A stretch of 64,000 nucleotides of DNA from contig AP025075.1 in NCBI GenBank assembly GCA_036186865.1, forward strand, positions 17,322,019-17,386,018, in the 5' to 3' direction. The translations under genes were made by a program, and so were the position numbers. Below, piece by piece: positions 47,462 to 58,724 of this stretch. Under the pieces are notes generated by a model. That model saw nothing but the letters and a program-made list of their open reading frames with translations. It was not told where the DNA came from and did not search any database. Position 1 is the stretch's first letter. The number at the start of each line of letters is the position of its first letter. This DNA comes from Eustoma russellianum (taxonomy: Eukaryota; Streptophyta; Magnoliopsida; Gentianales; Gentianaceae).

Positions 47462-48766
47462 GTGTGATTTGAGCCTTGAAGATAAGAATTCCAATGTGTC
47501 ACCATCTTCATCATCAAGTCCAAATGTCTTCTCATCATTGGTTGGCCTTGTACATTTGGCAAAATAAAACACAATGATTGGTCCACCTTGGCAATGTCAT
47601 GTTGGCCGAAATTTCCATGGCAAGTCTCATTTATCCTTTGCAAAATGTAGATAATATGGAGAAGATAATACCTCAACTTATTGGCATAAACATAGGACAT
47701 GTGAGACTAACTTTTCTTGGATAAAAACAACTCAAATTCAGCTCCATTCAAACAATGTAGCCGTTGGCTACAACCTTGCATTTTCCAAAAATTAATCTTG
47801 ATTATCCTTTGTAAAATAAAAATAATAAGAAAGGATAATTCCACCAAAATATCCCCAACTTCAAGCACAATAATAGATCATGTGAATGTAGTAGAATTCA
47901 AACTCAAAAATTATCTCCAAGTCTTGCTAACGGCTACTAAGTCAAAATATCCAAGTTGGCACTTTTGCCAACTAGCTCCTTTTTGGTTGGTCCACTTGTC
48001 ACCAAGCCATAAAATGAATTCCACATCATATCCAACTGTATATGCATGTTTTTCAACATATATATATGTGTAGCAACTCAGATTTCTGAAGAAGAAATTA
48101 ATAGATAATAGTTGACAAGATTATGTCAACGTGTAAAACCGAAATTCTCAATATTTCTTCTTATACGTCATGATCATTTCCACACCTTCAACACCTTGAA
48201 CAACTCTGAATAACGATGATAAATATGTTCTCACAACATATATAAGAGTGTCTTCAAAAAAATAGAATGTGACATCTCAAATCGTCACATATCCAGCTAT
48301 AGTCAATAATATCATCATAAGAGACAAATGATATAAGATCACCATATTATCTTCAAAATAATAATAACTCAGATCCAAAATGAAGACAATAATATACTCA
48401 AGAGATTCCTTGAGTGAAAATACCAAAAATACCCTCGGAGGTGAAATGACCAAAATACCCCTGGTATAAGAAAACTCCAGAAATGACCCGGATGGTCAGA
48501 AATACTCATGATACACCTTTGTCATGATAAATAGTATAAGAATACATCCTTGATATATATCCACCATATCATGTTCCTACAAAAATCAAAATACCAATTT
48601 TGTCCTTTTTGGTAAGTTGTAGAAACTTCCAAGGCACGTTAGTCACAATACATTTAAAATCATCAAAATCACTTAAGATTCACATAATGAGCATGTATGA
48701 ATCATATACAAATGAAAAAAAATATTTTATTGCATTTTAGAGAAATATTTCTAAAAACCCTAGACA

Positions 48767-49012
48767 TCGATCGATCGAAGTGCCTCAGCTTCAGAGATCG
48801 ATGTCTCACAGAAAGGTTCAGGTTTTGTTTCTGACCTACATCGATTGATCGAAGTGAGGGTTCCATGTAAATCGATCGATCGATGTGTCAGAGGTTTAGA
48901 GATCGATGTCTCACAGTAAGGTCTTGAACTTTCACTGCCTTACATGGATCGATCGATGTGAGATATATGTACATAGATCGATCGATGTGCAATAACGTGA
49001 GAGATTGATGTC
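48767..49012. repeat. Palindrome array, Copia A 5' LTR
   Basis: CATCGATCGATCGAAG, CATCGATTGATCGAAG, AATCGATCGATCGATG, GATCGATCGATG and others in the same order as 21962-22212, with several sites mutated. Confidence 0.87.
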
Positions 49013-49124
49013 AACTTTTTCAACTTTTCAACTTTTAACCACATATAACACCATGTGTGACATTTTTAAGTATTCACCACTTAAAATCATGACTTTGAAA
49101 ATTATCCAAACATATTTCTCAACA

Positions 49125-49129
49125 ACTGG
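49125..49129. repeat. Target site duplication of Copia A, right
   Basis: ACTGG, identical to 19523-19527. The transposase frame of the MULE is continuous when one copy is counted. Confidence 0.85.
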
Positions 49130-51573
49130 GTGAGTCCCACACATGGAGGTATTGCAAGATCATAGACTTTCATAAAAGTGCTTACATAGTAGCACCGATC
49201 CACATAATCGACTGCATCCTCCTGATCAAATGCAATAACAACATATGCATGGGAGCATGGAATGCCAGTCAAATCCCACTTCATGCATGAACAAGTGTGT
49301 TCTCTTAGGTCAACAACAAGATTCTTCCCATCAAATTGCTGACGTTGGAATTTCTTCACATCAGCCTTATAAGGTATACACTCTGCAGAAGCCTCCATTG
49401 CCTTGGTGAGCCTTCTCATTATCCTCGGGCATATCTTCATTCCTTCCCAGTTGTTATTCGCCCTTTCCCTATTTTTCTGAAACTTGGTCATATGGCAGTG
49501 ACGTATCCATTCAAACATTGAAAAAATTGACAACTCTCTAGCATCACAAAGTACAGCATTGTAGCTCTCGCATAAGTTATTGAGAATTGTGTCACACTTA
49601 GACATTGATCTGAAATGAGACTTGCTCCACTGATACGGTGGTTTTTCCTCTAGCCACTTTGACGCATTCTTATCAAGCTGCTCAACTTTTTTATGGCTGT
49701 CCTAAAATCCACAACTGTGGTTGCCATTGCAGCCTCGTACAATGCACGTTTTAGTGAGATGTTGCTGTATCCAGCCAAAACCCAATTAGCATGCAAGTGT
49801 CTGACACAAAAACGATGTTGTGCTGCTAGAAACACTTCCTCGCATGCTTGAATAAGGCCTTTTTGTTTATCGTAAATGATCGTCCACTCGTAATCCATCA
49901 ATATACATAAGTCCTCTTTCAATTTAACAAGAAACCACTCTCATGAATCCTTTGCCTCACCCTCAACGGCTCTATGGGCAATGGGAAACAAACTATTGTT
50001 TGGACCTAAACCCACAGACGTAAGTAACATACCACCATACTTAGACTTCACATGGCATCCATCAATGCCAAATATCTTTCTACACCCATTCACAAACCCT
50101 TTCTTTATCGGACTTAAACAGTAATACATGCTTTGAAACCGCGGTTGGTCTACAATCAGAGGTATATTAGCTGACCTAAGGATCATGTGTTCCTCCCTCA
50201 ATTGCATGTCTTCATTTGTAGTTGTCGTTGTCTTCACCGTAATACTAGTGTCGGGAGCAATCCTTTTCATTTCATCAATGTAATTCCATATAAAACCGTA
50301 TTCATCTTCCTCTTTTCCCCTAACAAGTTGTAAAGCCTTTTGCTTTGCCCTGAATGCTTGACATATACTCACATGGCATTTCATCTCATTCATAGCCCTC
50401 TTTCTGAAACTTTCCAAGCTTTGTTTTGGGTTGGCAGCGAAATCTTGCATATACTTCTTTCCTAACCATCTAGAAGATATGCTATCATTTTTTACACTGA
50501 AGTTGCATGAATAAATTCAGTTCATGCTCCTAACCTTATAAAACCAAGTTTTCCTATTCAAAGCCACACATATGTCCCAATCGCAGCCAACGTTTTTACA
50601 GTTTGCACAACATCTCATCTTCTCACTTCTGTAAATGACAACTGGCCTACCATTCCTTATGGAATACATCTTCAAGGCTTCTTTGAATGTCTCCAAGTTG
50701 TTAAACAACATCCCACATACAAACTGAGGATTTTCCATATATGTCCTCGTGTTAAAAACATTATCAACGTGCTCCGATTCTTCATCACTCAAACCTAAGT
50801 CCTTCTCTCCGCCATCAGTTACTTCATCAACACTCTTAAATGCTACATTGTTCACATCTTCACTCAGCCCATCATATTCATTGTTCCGGTCAACATTTAC
50901 ATCATATGCCTCCTTATCTTCATCATTCCCATCACTACACAACTCTGTTTTCAGGACTATACTCTGAATCACTCGTTAACAGAGCATCCATACCATCACC
51001 CCTTTCATTAACATTGACATTGCAATCCTCATTCTTTTCATTCCCATTCGACTCAACATCATCACTGCCCTTATGATCACCACTGTTTTCATTAACATTG
51101 ACTCCACTATCCTTATTCTTTTCATTCCCATTCGACTGAGCATCATCACTGCCCTAATGATCACCACTGTTTTCATTAACATTGACTCTGACATTTTCAA
51201 TATCAATGTTTACATCATCATCACTTAGGTTTTCAGCTTGCATATCAAGAACGTCATGTTCCAGCCTGTTATGTGGAACAATATGCTCTACATACAAGCG
51301 CATAACCCTAGATGATGCTATACAACTTCTGCTGCATTATACAAGTCACTATCTATCTGCATTTGCACAAACTTATCTTCTATACGTGTGTAAAATTCTT
51401 TAAACCAAATACTCCAGTTTATTTCCACATTTCATCCAAGTACATTAAGGACATCTCATCAGCATCCACATAATCATATATGCAGGTGTGTCCTTCTAGG
51501 TAAATTGCCTTACTAGTATTAACTAACAATCCACCATAACGAAAAACAACAGTTAACTCATCACTTGCAGGAT
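49130..51573 (-). pseudogene. MULE transposase, N-terminal and catalytic part
   Basis: The first recognised exon starts at 51573 after an acceptor (TTTATTTACAG): DPASDELTVVFRYGGLLV ... VDADEMSLMYLDEM, then FYTRIEDKFVQMQIDSDLYN, the N-terminal domain of plant MULE proteins. Next an acidic repeat region (51005-51190), the MuDR DNA-binding region (FVCGMLFNNLETFKEALKMY, KNVGCDWDICVA), helix region (SRWLGKKYMQDFAANP), and catalytic core with Asp in IFGIDGCHVKSKYGG, Asp in TIIYDKQKGLI and the CVRHLHANW block. Last is the SWIM finger (CSC ... GIPCSHAYVV). Breaks: TAG at 51154, TGA at 50517 and at 49941 (a Trp codon lost), a one-A loss near 49686, and a shift near 51319. It continues at 19527. Confidence 0.88.
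51005..51190 (-). repeat. About 84-bp tandem repeat in the acidic region of the transposase
   Basis: Two full copies and a part copy encode NVNENSGDHKGSDDVESNGN-like repeats (Asn/Ser/Asp/Glu-rich). One copy has AAG and the other TAG in the same place, so one repeat carries a stop. Confidence 0.82.
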
Positions 51574-52241
51574 CTGTAAATAAACAAATAACACAAATTG
51601 AACACATTAAAATCGTACTTCACATCAAATACTACTTCATCATTCTGGACATGCACTATACTCAACAAAGCACATGTTTAAACCTACTTACTAGTCATGC
51701 TCATCAACAAGAACGGTAATATACTCAAGAACAAAACACCATCCATGCCATTCAAACCACCAAACTGGACATGCAACTTCGTTTTTTTGTCAATCAAACA
51801 CAAAAGAATGAACACAGCAACAAAATCAAAAATTATACTACAGATTGAAAATAAAAAATATCCTTTTTCTTACTATAAAGAGGGTGCACGTCCTTTGCTT
51901 TTCCTGTAAGCCTTAAAGTCATCTACGTCCCTTTTTTCTTCGCTGCTACAACTCCACCAGCATAGATAATGCTGCGAAATCCACACCGATCAACTTCCAG
52001 TGTTCCAAACAAAAGTCAGATTGTCTGGTTCTTCAAGAATTTTTGCACAATTTCGTCAATTTGGGGCTGGGCTCTTTTCACGGTTGCAGACGATTAACGG
52101 GAAAATGTAGTGGGGGATTTTTGACTTTTTTCCTTAATTATTGAGAGTAGTGATACACAACCTTGGTTAAAGTCAGGTTAAAAGTGGGGTTAAGTCAGGT
52201 CAACGGCCGATTTGAGTAGTCAACGGTAAACCAGCAGGTCA
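51574..52241 (-). other. 5' region of the MULE transposase gene
   Basis: Between the first recognised exon and the right inverted repeat. It should hold the intron, leader and promoter. No domain is seen; the stretch near 52020-52140 is G- and T-rich. Confidence 0.5.
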
Positions 52242-52357
52242 TCCGGATGCCAGATGTTAATTTCACCAATAAATATGGTTGTTCATTGAATTAGATGAAA
52301 GTACGGATGCTACTTAAAACTTCGTGGTAAAGTTTGGATACCAGGTGCAATTAACTC
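52242..52357 (-). repeat. MULE terminal inverted repeat, right
   Basis: Reverse complement starts GAGTTAATTGCACCTGGTAT; about six mismatches to 16791-16906 over 116 bp. Confidence 0.92.
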
Positions 52358-52367
52358 ATTTCTTCAT
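52358..52367. repeat. Target site duplication of the MULE, right copy
   Basis: ATTTCTTCAT, identical to 16781-16790. Confidence 0.9.
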
Positions 52368-52689
52368 TCCAGCATCTTTGACTATCACATAGTTGTTGGT
52401 TGCATATGTTTATTGTCACCAATGTCAATCGAATTCTCTATATACTAGACCCCTTTTGTATGATGTTCTTAGTCATCTTGTTGAACATTAAATATATGTC
52501 ACAAAGTTATTTCATTTGAATATCCCTTGTTCATGTTTGGTGTCATATCGAGCCCAATTTTCCATAGCAAAGCCATTACAAATTAATCACTTGGGGAGAT
52601 GAGGACTGACTGAAAGATCATACAAGAGAAACAGAAAGTCACTTGTACAATGAGCTATATTTTCTTTATATCTAGCTCTTTGATATAAT
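52368..52689. other. Non-coding stretch between MULE and element E
   Basis: This is the continuation of the DNA left of 16781 before the MULE inserted. No gene or repeat is recognised in 322 bp. Confidence 0.5.
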
Positions 52690-55626
52690 TGTAGGATCTG
52701 CAAGGCACCACTAGAAGGGGGGGTTGAATAGTGAGTGCGGAAAATGTGGTTTTTAAAATTGTTTTAAACCAAAAACTCAACTTCTGAAAACAGTTTCTGT
52801 TTTCAGGACCTATTTTGAAACGTTTTGAAAACTAGGTTAGAGGTCTTCAAAAATTCTGAAATTTGGAAATATCTTAGTCTCAGATGTCTTGAGTATATCC
52901 TAAATATTTCAGATTAAAATTCAACCTTTAACCCCTTTAAAAATTGTTGGTGGTCAGATTGCGTAAATCTGTCAGAAACGGTAGTCTGATTTGAAAAATT
53001 AATTCCAATTAAACCGTGACTCCAAATGCTCTGAAAATTTAATGGCACACCCCTTATTATGTGTTTTAACTGGGTTGAAACAGTTTTGAAAAATGGTTTT
53101 GGGAAGTTAGTCAAATACGTTCAAAGTCTCAACCTTTGCAAGCTTGAAAATCGGACTGCACTAGTCTCAGAACGTTTTACGTGTGGCTATGTTTTTGGAA
53201 AGTTTCGTGATTTTTGAAATTCGTTTACTATTTTTAAGAACGTGATAAAAATGATGCATTGTGCTGGAAACTGAAAGTAAGTGCTGAAAAGTAAAGAACA
53301 CAAGGAATTTTATACTGGTTCGGTTAAATCAACATACTCTAGTCTTCGAGGACACCTTCCTCAGTTATCACTAAACAACAAAGAACAAACAACACCTGAC
53401 CAGACAGGGATGATGGAGTTATACACCAACTCCAACCCTTTACAAACCTTGTAAATGACTACAAGGATCACGAACACCACCACCTAGTGGATGCAAGATT
53501 GATCACACCTTGATCAATCTTTTACAAAAATGTAGAGTATATGGTGGTATATATGAAGCCTATTCAAGATATATGAATATGAATACAATAGGCTTTGAGA
53601 GAGAAGAAAGAAAGAAGTGTAGTAGGAGAAGGAGATGAAAACGTTTTAAGCTCTTTGATTTGCAAGACTTGTCTTGTATTTTGTTTGTTCTCCTTCTTCT
53701 CTTTTTATCACCATGTGCCCCCCTATGCCTTTTCTTCCTCTTGAAAATTATCTCTTAAGTCCTTGAAAGAATATCTTTCATCATTGTGACATCCACTTGC
53801 TTACTTGGCAACTCCTCATTAGATGATCATTAAGCCCTTGCTTACTTGGCACTCATTGATTGGATGAAAGTTGTCATCATTTGATGACTAGATAAATCTG
53901 AAAATAACACTTAAAAACATGTGTCAATTAGCCATAAAAATGTTGCCATAAGTCTCATATTAAATTCCATAATACTTGCAAGATAATTCATCATATTTTC
54001 TTCCAAAAATTCGCCCACCTTGTTTTAACACAGGCTGAAATTTTCAGCATGTGCACTATCCAAGACTCATTCAAATTCTTTCCATGTTGGTGTAGATTAA
54101 TTCCTTGAAAATGTAGAAGAAATCAATCATCATTTAGTATATAACATTTCTACTAATTTTTGGAATAAAATTGGTAATCTTCATGACCATAAAATCGGCC
54201 ATATACATTCCACACATGCTGAAATTTTCAGCATATGTGATATTTAAAAATATCACCACATTATTTCCATAACATCTTTAGAACATTGCCATTTTATCTT
54301 CCATTTAATCCATTTAATTCAAAGAAGTAAATATGGCACAATCAAGATGTAAATTTCGGCCAACTCAATGCACACATGCTGAAATTTTCAGCATGTGTTT
54401 CAAATGTGACATAGTTTGAAATGTTACCTTGTGTAGCTCCTTTCTTTATGTCACCAACATTGTATACTTCATTCTTGGCCAATCAAGATGCCAACAAAGC
54501 TCCACATATGCTCCAACAAGGCTGAAGTAGGCGTGTGCTATAGCTTGTACATGTGCTGAATTTTATTTTTGCAAACTTTATAAAACAGTGCACAATAATT
54601 ATACACATATGATATATTTTTTTAGAACACTTTAGAATGTATAGATTATGTAAACAGTGTCTAGATACATGTTATATGTCATGCTAAAAATGTTCCATGT
54701 GTCGTATTTGTAGATTACCGAATTTTCGACTTTTGTCGATTACGCGATTTTTCTCTGATTGAATTCAAACTTTTTGCACATGTTATATATATTACGTAAC
54801 ACATAATATACATAGAATAACTCGAAAATTCAGCTCTAATGGCTGAAGTAAGTGGTGCCCTATGTGACAAAAATGTTGAATTTGAAATCTCCAGAATTTG
54901 GCCTTAATTGGGGGTGTTTTGTGTGTGCCAACATGGAATTATTTTATGGCTGTATATACCATGTAAGCCACGAAATATTTGGCTATTTTTGAAGTGTAGA
55001 GGCTGGCCATCTATATATGGCAAGTATGTGACACGTTGGCAAAGTTTCGGTATTCACCCGATACGACAATTTTTGGTTTATAACCTTTTAACGTGTCGTA
55101 ATAATTTTGTCATCACCATGACTTATATCATATGATATAAGACCTGAATATACTCATAAATATGAGGTAAATATAATGGTGTGATGTTAACGTACATTCG
55201 TAAAATATATAACGTGTCGGTAGTACGTTGGAATATATGTGTATAGTGGCTTTAAAAATCTGAATATATATATGTTAAAAGGAGAGGAGAAGACTTTCCA
55301 TTCTTCAATTTGTTGCCTTTGTGCCTTCTCCAAATATATCACCATTTAATGAACTACTTAGTTCATTTAACTAAATACTTTACTTAAGGAACTAGTTTAG
55401 TTCATTAATGGTGGCACCTGAAAATAGTTCAAACAAGACAAATGTTCACCATTTGATGTAAGCTTTAAAGCTTCATGGCTCGTTAGTACGGCAACATTAT
55501 ATATGAACTATATAAGGCAGGTTTTATGCAAAAACGTGTCAAGTCATAAAGCGTGTCATGCATTTCTTTGGTACACGTTATTTAAATCATGTATTTTGTA
55601 GTCACTCAAACCCTTTTTTCTCTACA
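52690..55626 (-). repeat. 3' LTR of element E (2937 bp)
   Basis: Minus-strand ends TGTAGAGAAAAAAGGG and GCAGATCCTACA. Palindromes with arm CACATGCTGAAA at about 54028-54053 (one arm mutated), 54212-54238 and 54372-54398. Confidence 0.92.
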
Positions 55627-55639
55627 ATCTCCCCCTTTT
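55627..55639 (-). other. Polypurine tract of element E
   Basis: AAAAGGGGGAGAT on the minus strand, directly before TGTAGAG. Confidence 0.88.
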
Positions 55640-55949
55640 GATGATTTACAAAATAACCTAAGTTCATGATTTAAGTTTTGTCGCTCCCCCTCCAATCATG
55701 CACAAATTCAAATTTCGAATTTTCTCCCCCTTGATTTGTGCAATCAATCTCTTAAGTTTTGTCACTCCCCCTCCAATCATGCACAAATTCAAATTTTGAA
55801 TTTCAAATTTCGAATTTTCTCTCCTTTGATTTGTGTAATCAATCTCTCTCTCCCTTAAATCATGCATTCTCTCCCCCTTTATTTTGGAAAGACAATCAAA
55901 AATGCATGTAAATATGGAAAGAGATATCAAATAAAATCAGCAGAAATCA
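55640..55949. other. 3' non-coding segment of element E with a short duplication
   Basis: A block of about 85-95 bp (CGCTCCCCCTCCAATCATGC ... TTTGTGCAATCAATCTC) occurs twice from about 55680 to 55850, with additional CTCCCCC runs. No ORF with a domain. Confidence 0.7.
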
Positions 55950-58724
55950 TGCCTAATTAGAACGAAGATTTTCATACGTGGCCTGATTTAGTGCCTTAGT
56001 GAAAAACATCTGCAACTTTTGCCTCTGTGCGTACGTGATCTATGATAATATCACCATTATTTACGTGATCACGAAGGAAGTGATAGCGGAATTCTATATG
56101 CTTTGCCTTATAATGTAGAACGGGGTTCTTAGATAAGTAGATGTCGCTCATACTATCACAATATATAGGAATCTTATTTACCGTAATCCCGAGGTCAGAA
56201 AGTTATTGTTTTAGTCATAGTAATTGTGTGCAACAAAGACTAAGTGCCATGTATTCAGCTTCAGTGGTGGATAAGGCTACGCTTGCTTGCTTTTTAGAAA
56301 ATCATGAGATAAGTGAGTTTCTTATAAATTGACAAGTGTCACTTGTGCTTTTCTTATCTATTTTACATCCACCATAATCTACGTCAGTATAGACATGCAA
56401 GTTAAATTCACAATCTTTATCATACCAGATGCCTAAGGTGGGTGTCTGCTTAATATATCGAAATATTCTTTTCACGGCATTGTAGTGAGACACTTTTGGT
56501 TGACTTTGAAAACGTGCACAATACATACACTGAACATGATATCAGGTCTACTAGCAGTAAGATAGAGTAAAGAGCCAATCATAGACCCATATAAAGCATT
56601 ATCAAAGTCCTTACCATGTTCATCTTTATCTAGTTTAGTGGTGACACTCATAGGGGTGGGGGACTGTTTTAAATTCTCAAAATTGAACTTTTTAATCATA
56701 TCATTTATATATTTAACTTGGCTCATATGTGTACCTTTACCATTTTATTTAATCTGCAAGCCAAGAAAATAATTCAATTCACCGACCATAGACATTTCAA
56801 ATTTGGATTTCATGCAAGTTTCGAAATCTTCAACAAGTTTATGAGAGGTGGAGCCGAAAATGATGTCATCAACATAAATTTGAATGATTAATAAATCCGA
56901 TTTATCTTGTTTCAAAAATAGAGTGCTATCTATAGTGCCTTTTTTAAAACCATTTTCTAAGAGAAAAGTAGCAAAATGATCATACCATGCTCTAGGTGCT
57001 TGCTTTAGACCATATAGTGTCTTCTTTAGTTTGTACACGTGATCGGGGTGTTTCAAATCTTCAAAACCGGGTGGTTGTTTCACGTATACTTCTTCTTGTA
57101 TAAATCCATTTAAAAATGCACTTTTCACGTCCATTTGATAAAGTTTAAAACCTTTAATCAAGCAATAGCAAGTAAAAGTCGTATGTCTTCTAAACGTGCT
57201 ACGGGTGCAAATGTTTCATCATAATCTATTCCTTCTTCTTGATTATATCCTTGTGCTACAAGTCTAGCTTTGTTTCTAACAACTTTTCCTTCTTCATTCA
57301 TTTTATTTCTAAACACCCACTTTGTGCCTATTATAGTCTTATCTTGTGGTCGTGGCACTAAATCTCATACATCATTTCTTACAAATTGATTAAGTTCATC
57401 ATGCATAGCATCAATCCAAGAATATTCACTCAAAGCATCAAACACATTTTTAGGTTCAATTTTGGATATCATGGCATGAAATTGATTTATTTCATCCGCA
57501 TTTATTCTTCTACGTGGTCGCACACCATGAGTGATGTCGCCTATAATGAGATCGTGTGGGTGATCTCTATGCCTTCTTGGTTGATTATTTTCTACGTTCT
57601 CATGCATTTCTAGGTGATCATGCATTTCTAGTGTGCCATCATCATGCGTCCCATCATTATCATCATCTAACACAGGTTTTAATTCAAAATCATCTTCATA
57701 TTCTTTATCTTTTTCAACCTCACCAAATTCATTGAACTTCACATGAATGGATTCTAAGATTTGTCTAGTGATGGGATCATAACATCTATATGCTTTTGAA
57801 TTCACAGAATATCCAACAAAGATGCATTCAATTGATTTAGATTCAAATTTATCTAAATTATCTTTCGTATTTAAAACAAAGCATTTGTAACCAAACACAC
57901 GAAAGTAATTAATTTTAGGCATGCGATCATTTAATATCTCATATAGCGTTTTGTTTATTTTCTTTCTAATAGACAAACGGTAACTGTATAGCATGCACAA
58001 TTTACGGCTTCCGCCCACAAAAATCTAGGCAATTTATTTTCACATAACATGGTTCTAGCTATTTCTTATAGTGTCCTATTTTTTGTTTCTACTACTCCAT
58101 TTAATTATGGAGTTCTAGGTGGCGAAAACTCGTGTTTGATTCCTTTTTCTTCGCAAAATGCAATCATGTCCTTGTTTTTAAATTCACCGCCTCTATCGCT
58201 TCTAATCTTTTTCACATTTAAACCATATTGATTTTCAAGTTGTTTTATTAGTTTTGCAATCTCAATGGCACTATCATCTTTATGTGCAAGAAATAAAGTC
58301 CAAGTATAACGAGAAAAATCATCAACAATCACACATGCATAATGACGTCCACCGAGACTCGTAGTGTGACGAGGACCAAGCAAATCAATGTGTAATAATT
58401 CTAACACTCTAGACGTGCTTATTTTATTTTTAGGTTTAAGTGACTCGCGTGTTTGTTTGCCTTTAATGCAATATTCACACAACTGAAAGTCGTCTAAATC
58501 AAGTTTAGACAATCCACGTATTAGGTTCTTTCGTTGGAGTTTTTCAAGTGTAGAAATACCGATGTGTCCTAAGCGTCTATGCCACAAATTAACGTTAGGT
58601 TCATTTGATATAAAACACTTAACCTTAGCATCTAACATGTCATTCATAGAAAGTGTAAAGATGTTTCCTTCCCGTTTTCCTTTTAAAACTATTTCTCCAT
58701 TTTTATTTATTATATTGCAATATG
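55950..58724 (-). pseudogene. Element E Pol: integrase, reverse transcriptase, RNase H
   Basis: From right: integrase zinc region LWHRRLGHIGIS ... LCEYCIKGK, core LLHIDLLGP (Asp), SDRGGEFKNKD (Asp), GVVETKN (Glu), tail VFGYKCFVLNTKDN; acidic spacer; RT TKWVFRNKMNEEGK, YQMDVKSAFLNGFIQEEV, KTLYGLKQAPRAWYDHF, active site YVDDIIFG. Then GSLLYLTASRPD and RNase H LHVYTDVDYGGC, STTEAEYMAL, decayed end NQATYENLRS. Breaks: stops at 58105, 57365 and 56745, shifts near 57160, 56520 and 58018, and more toward the end. Confidence 0.87.

Larger units (their letters stand above)
19528..49124 (-). mobile_element. Copia element A, sirevirus-like, with two nested insertions
   Basis: LTRs of about 2.76-2.79 kb (19528-22317 and 46367-49124), target duplication ACTGG, primer site at 46353-46364 and polypurine tract at 22318-22330 define the element. 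It reads right to left: gag, protease, integrase, RT, RNase H. It is inserted in the MULE transposase gene. It has itself been hit by element D in gag and by element C in integrase. Without these two its internal region would be about 5.7 kb. Many stops and frameshifts make it inactive. The gag of UBN2 type and the purine-rich 3' end resemble sireviruses. Confidence 0.92.
46367..49124 (-). repeat. 5' LTR of Copia A
   Basis: Plus-strand ends TGTTGGACC and CTCAACA. Partner of 19528-22317; palindrome array at 48767-49012, TATA box at 47454-47461. Confidence 0.92.
16791..52357 (-). mobile_element. Mutator-like DNA transposon (MULE) split by nested retrotransposons
   Basis: The ends are 116-bp inverted repeats with about six mismatches (16791-16906 and 52242-52357), flanked by a perfect 10-bp duplication. 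The interior encodes a MULE transposase on the minus strand and a GRF zinc-finger gene on the plus strand. Without Copia element A (19528-49124) and its duplicated 5 bp, the transposon would be about 5.97 kb, a normal autonomous size. The transposase carries several stops and frameshifts, so it is now inactive. The flanking DNA on each side is otherwise continuous. Confidence 0.92.

Noticed and set aside
49102..49129. Transposase C-terminus ending LLRNMFG
   Set aside because: These last residues are read from the LTR of Copia A; the true continuation is at 19527 and below.
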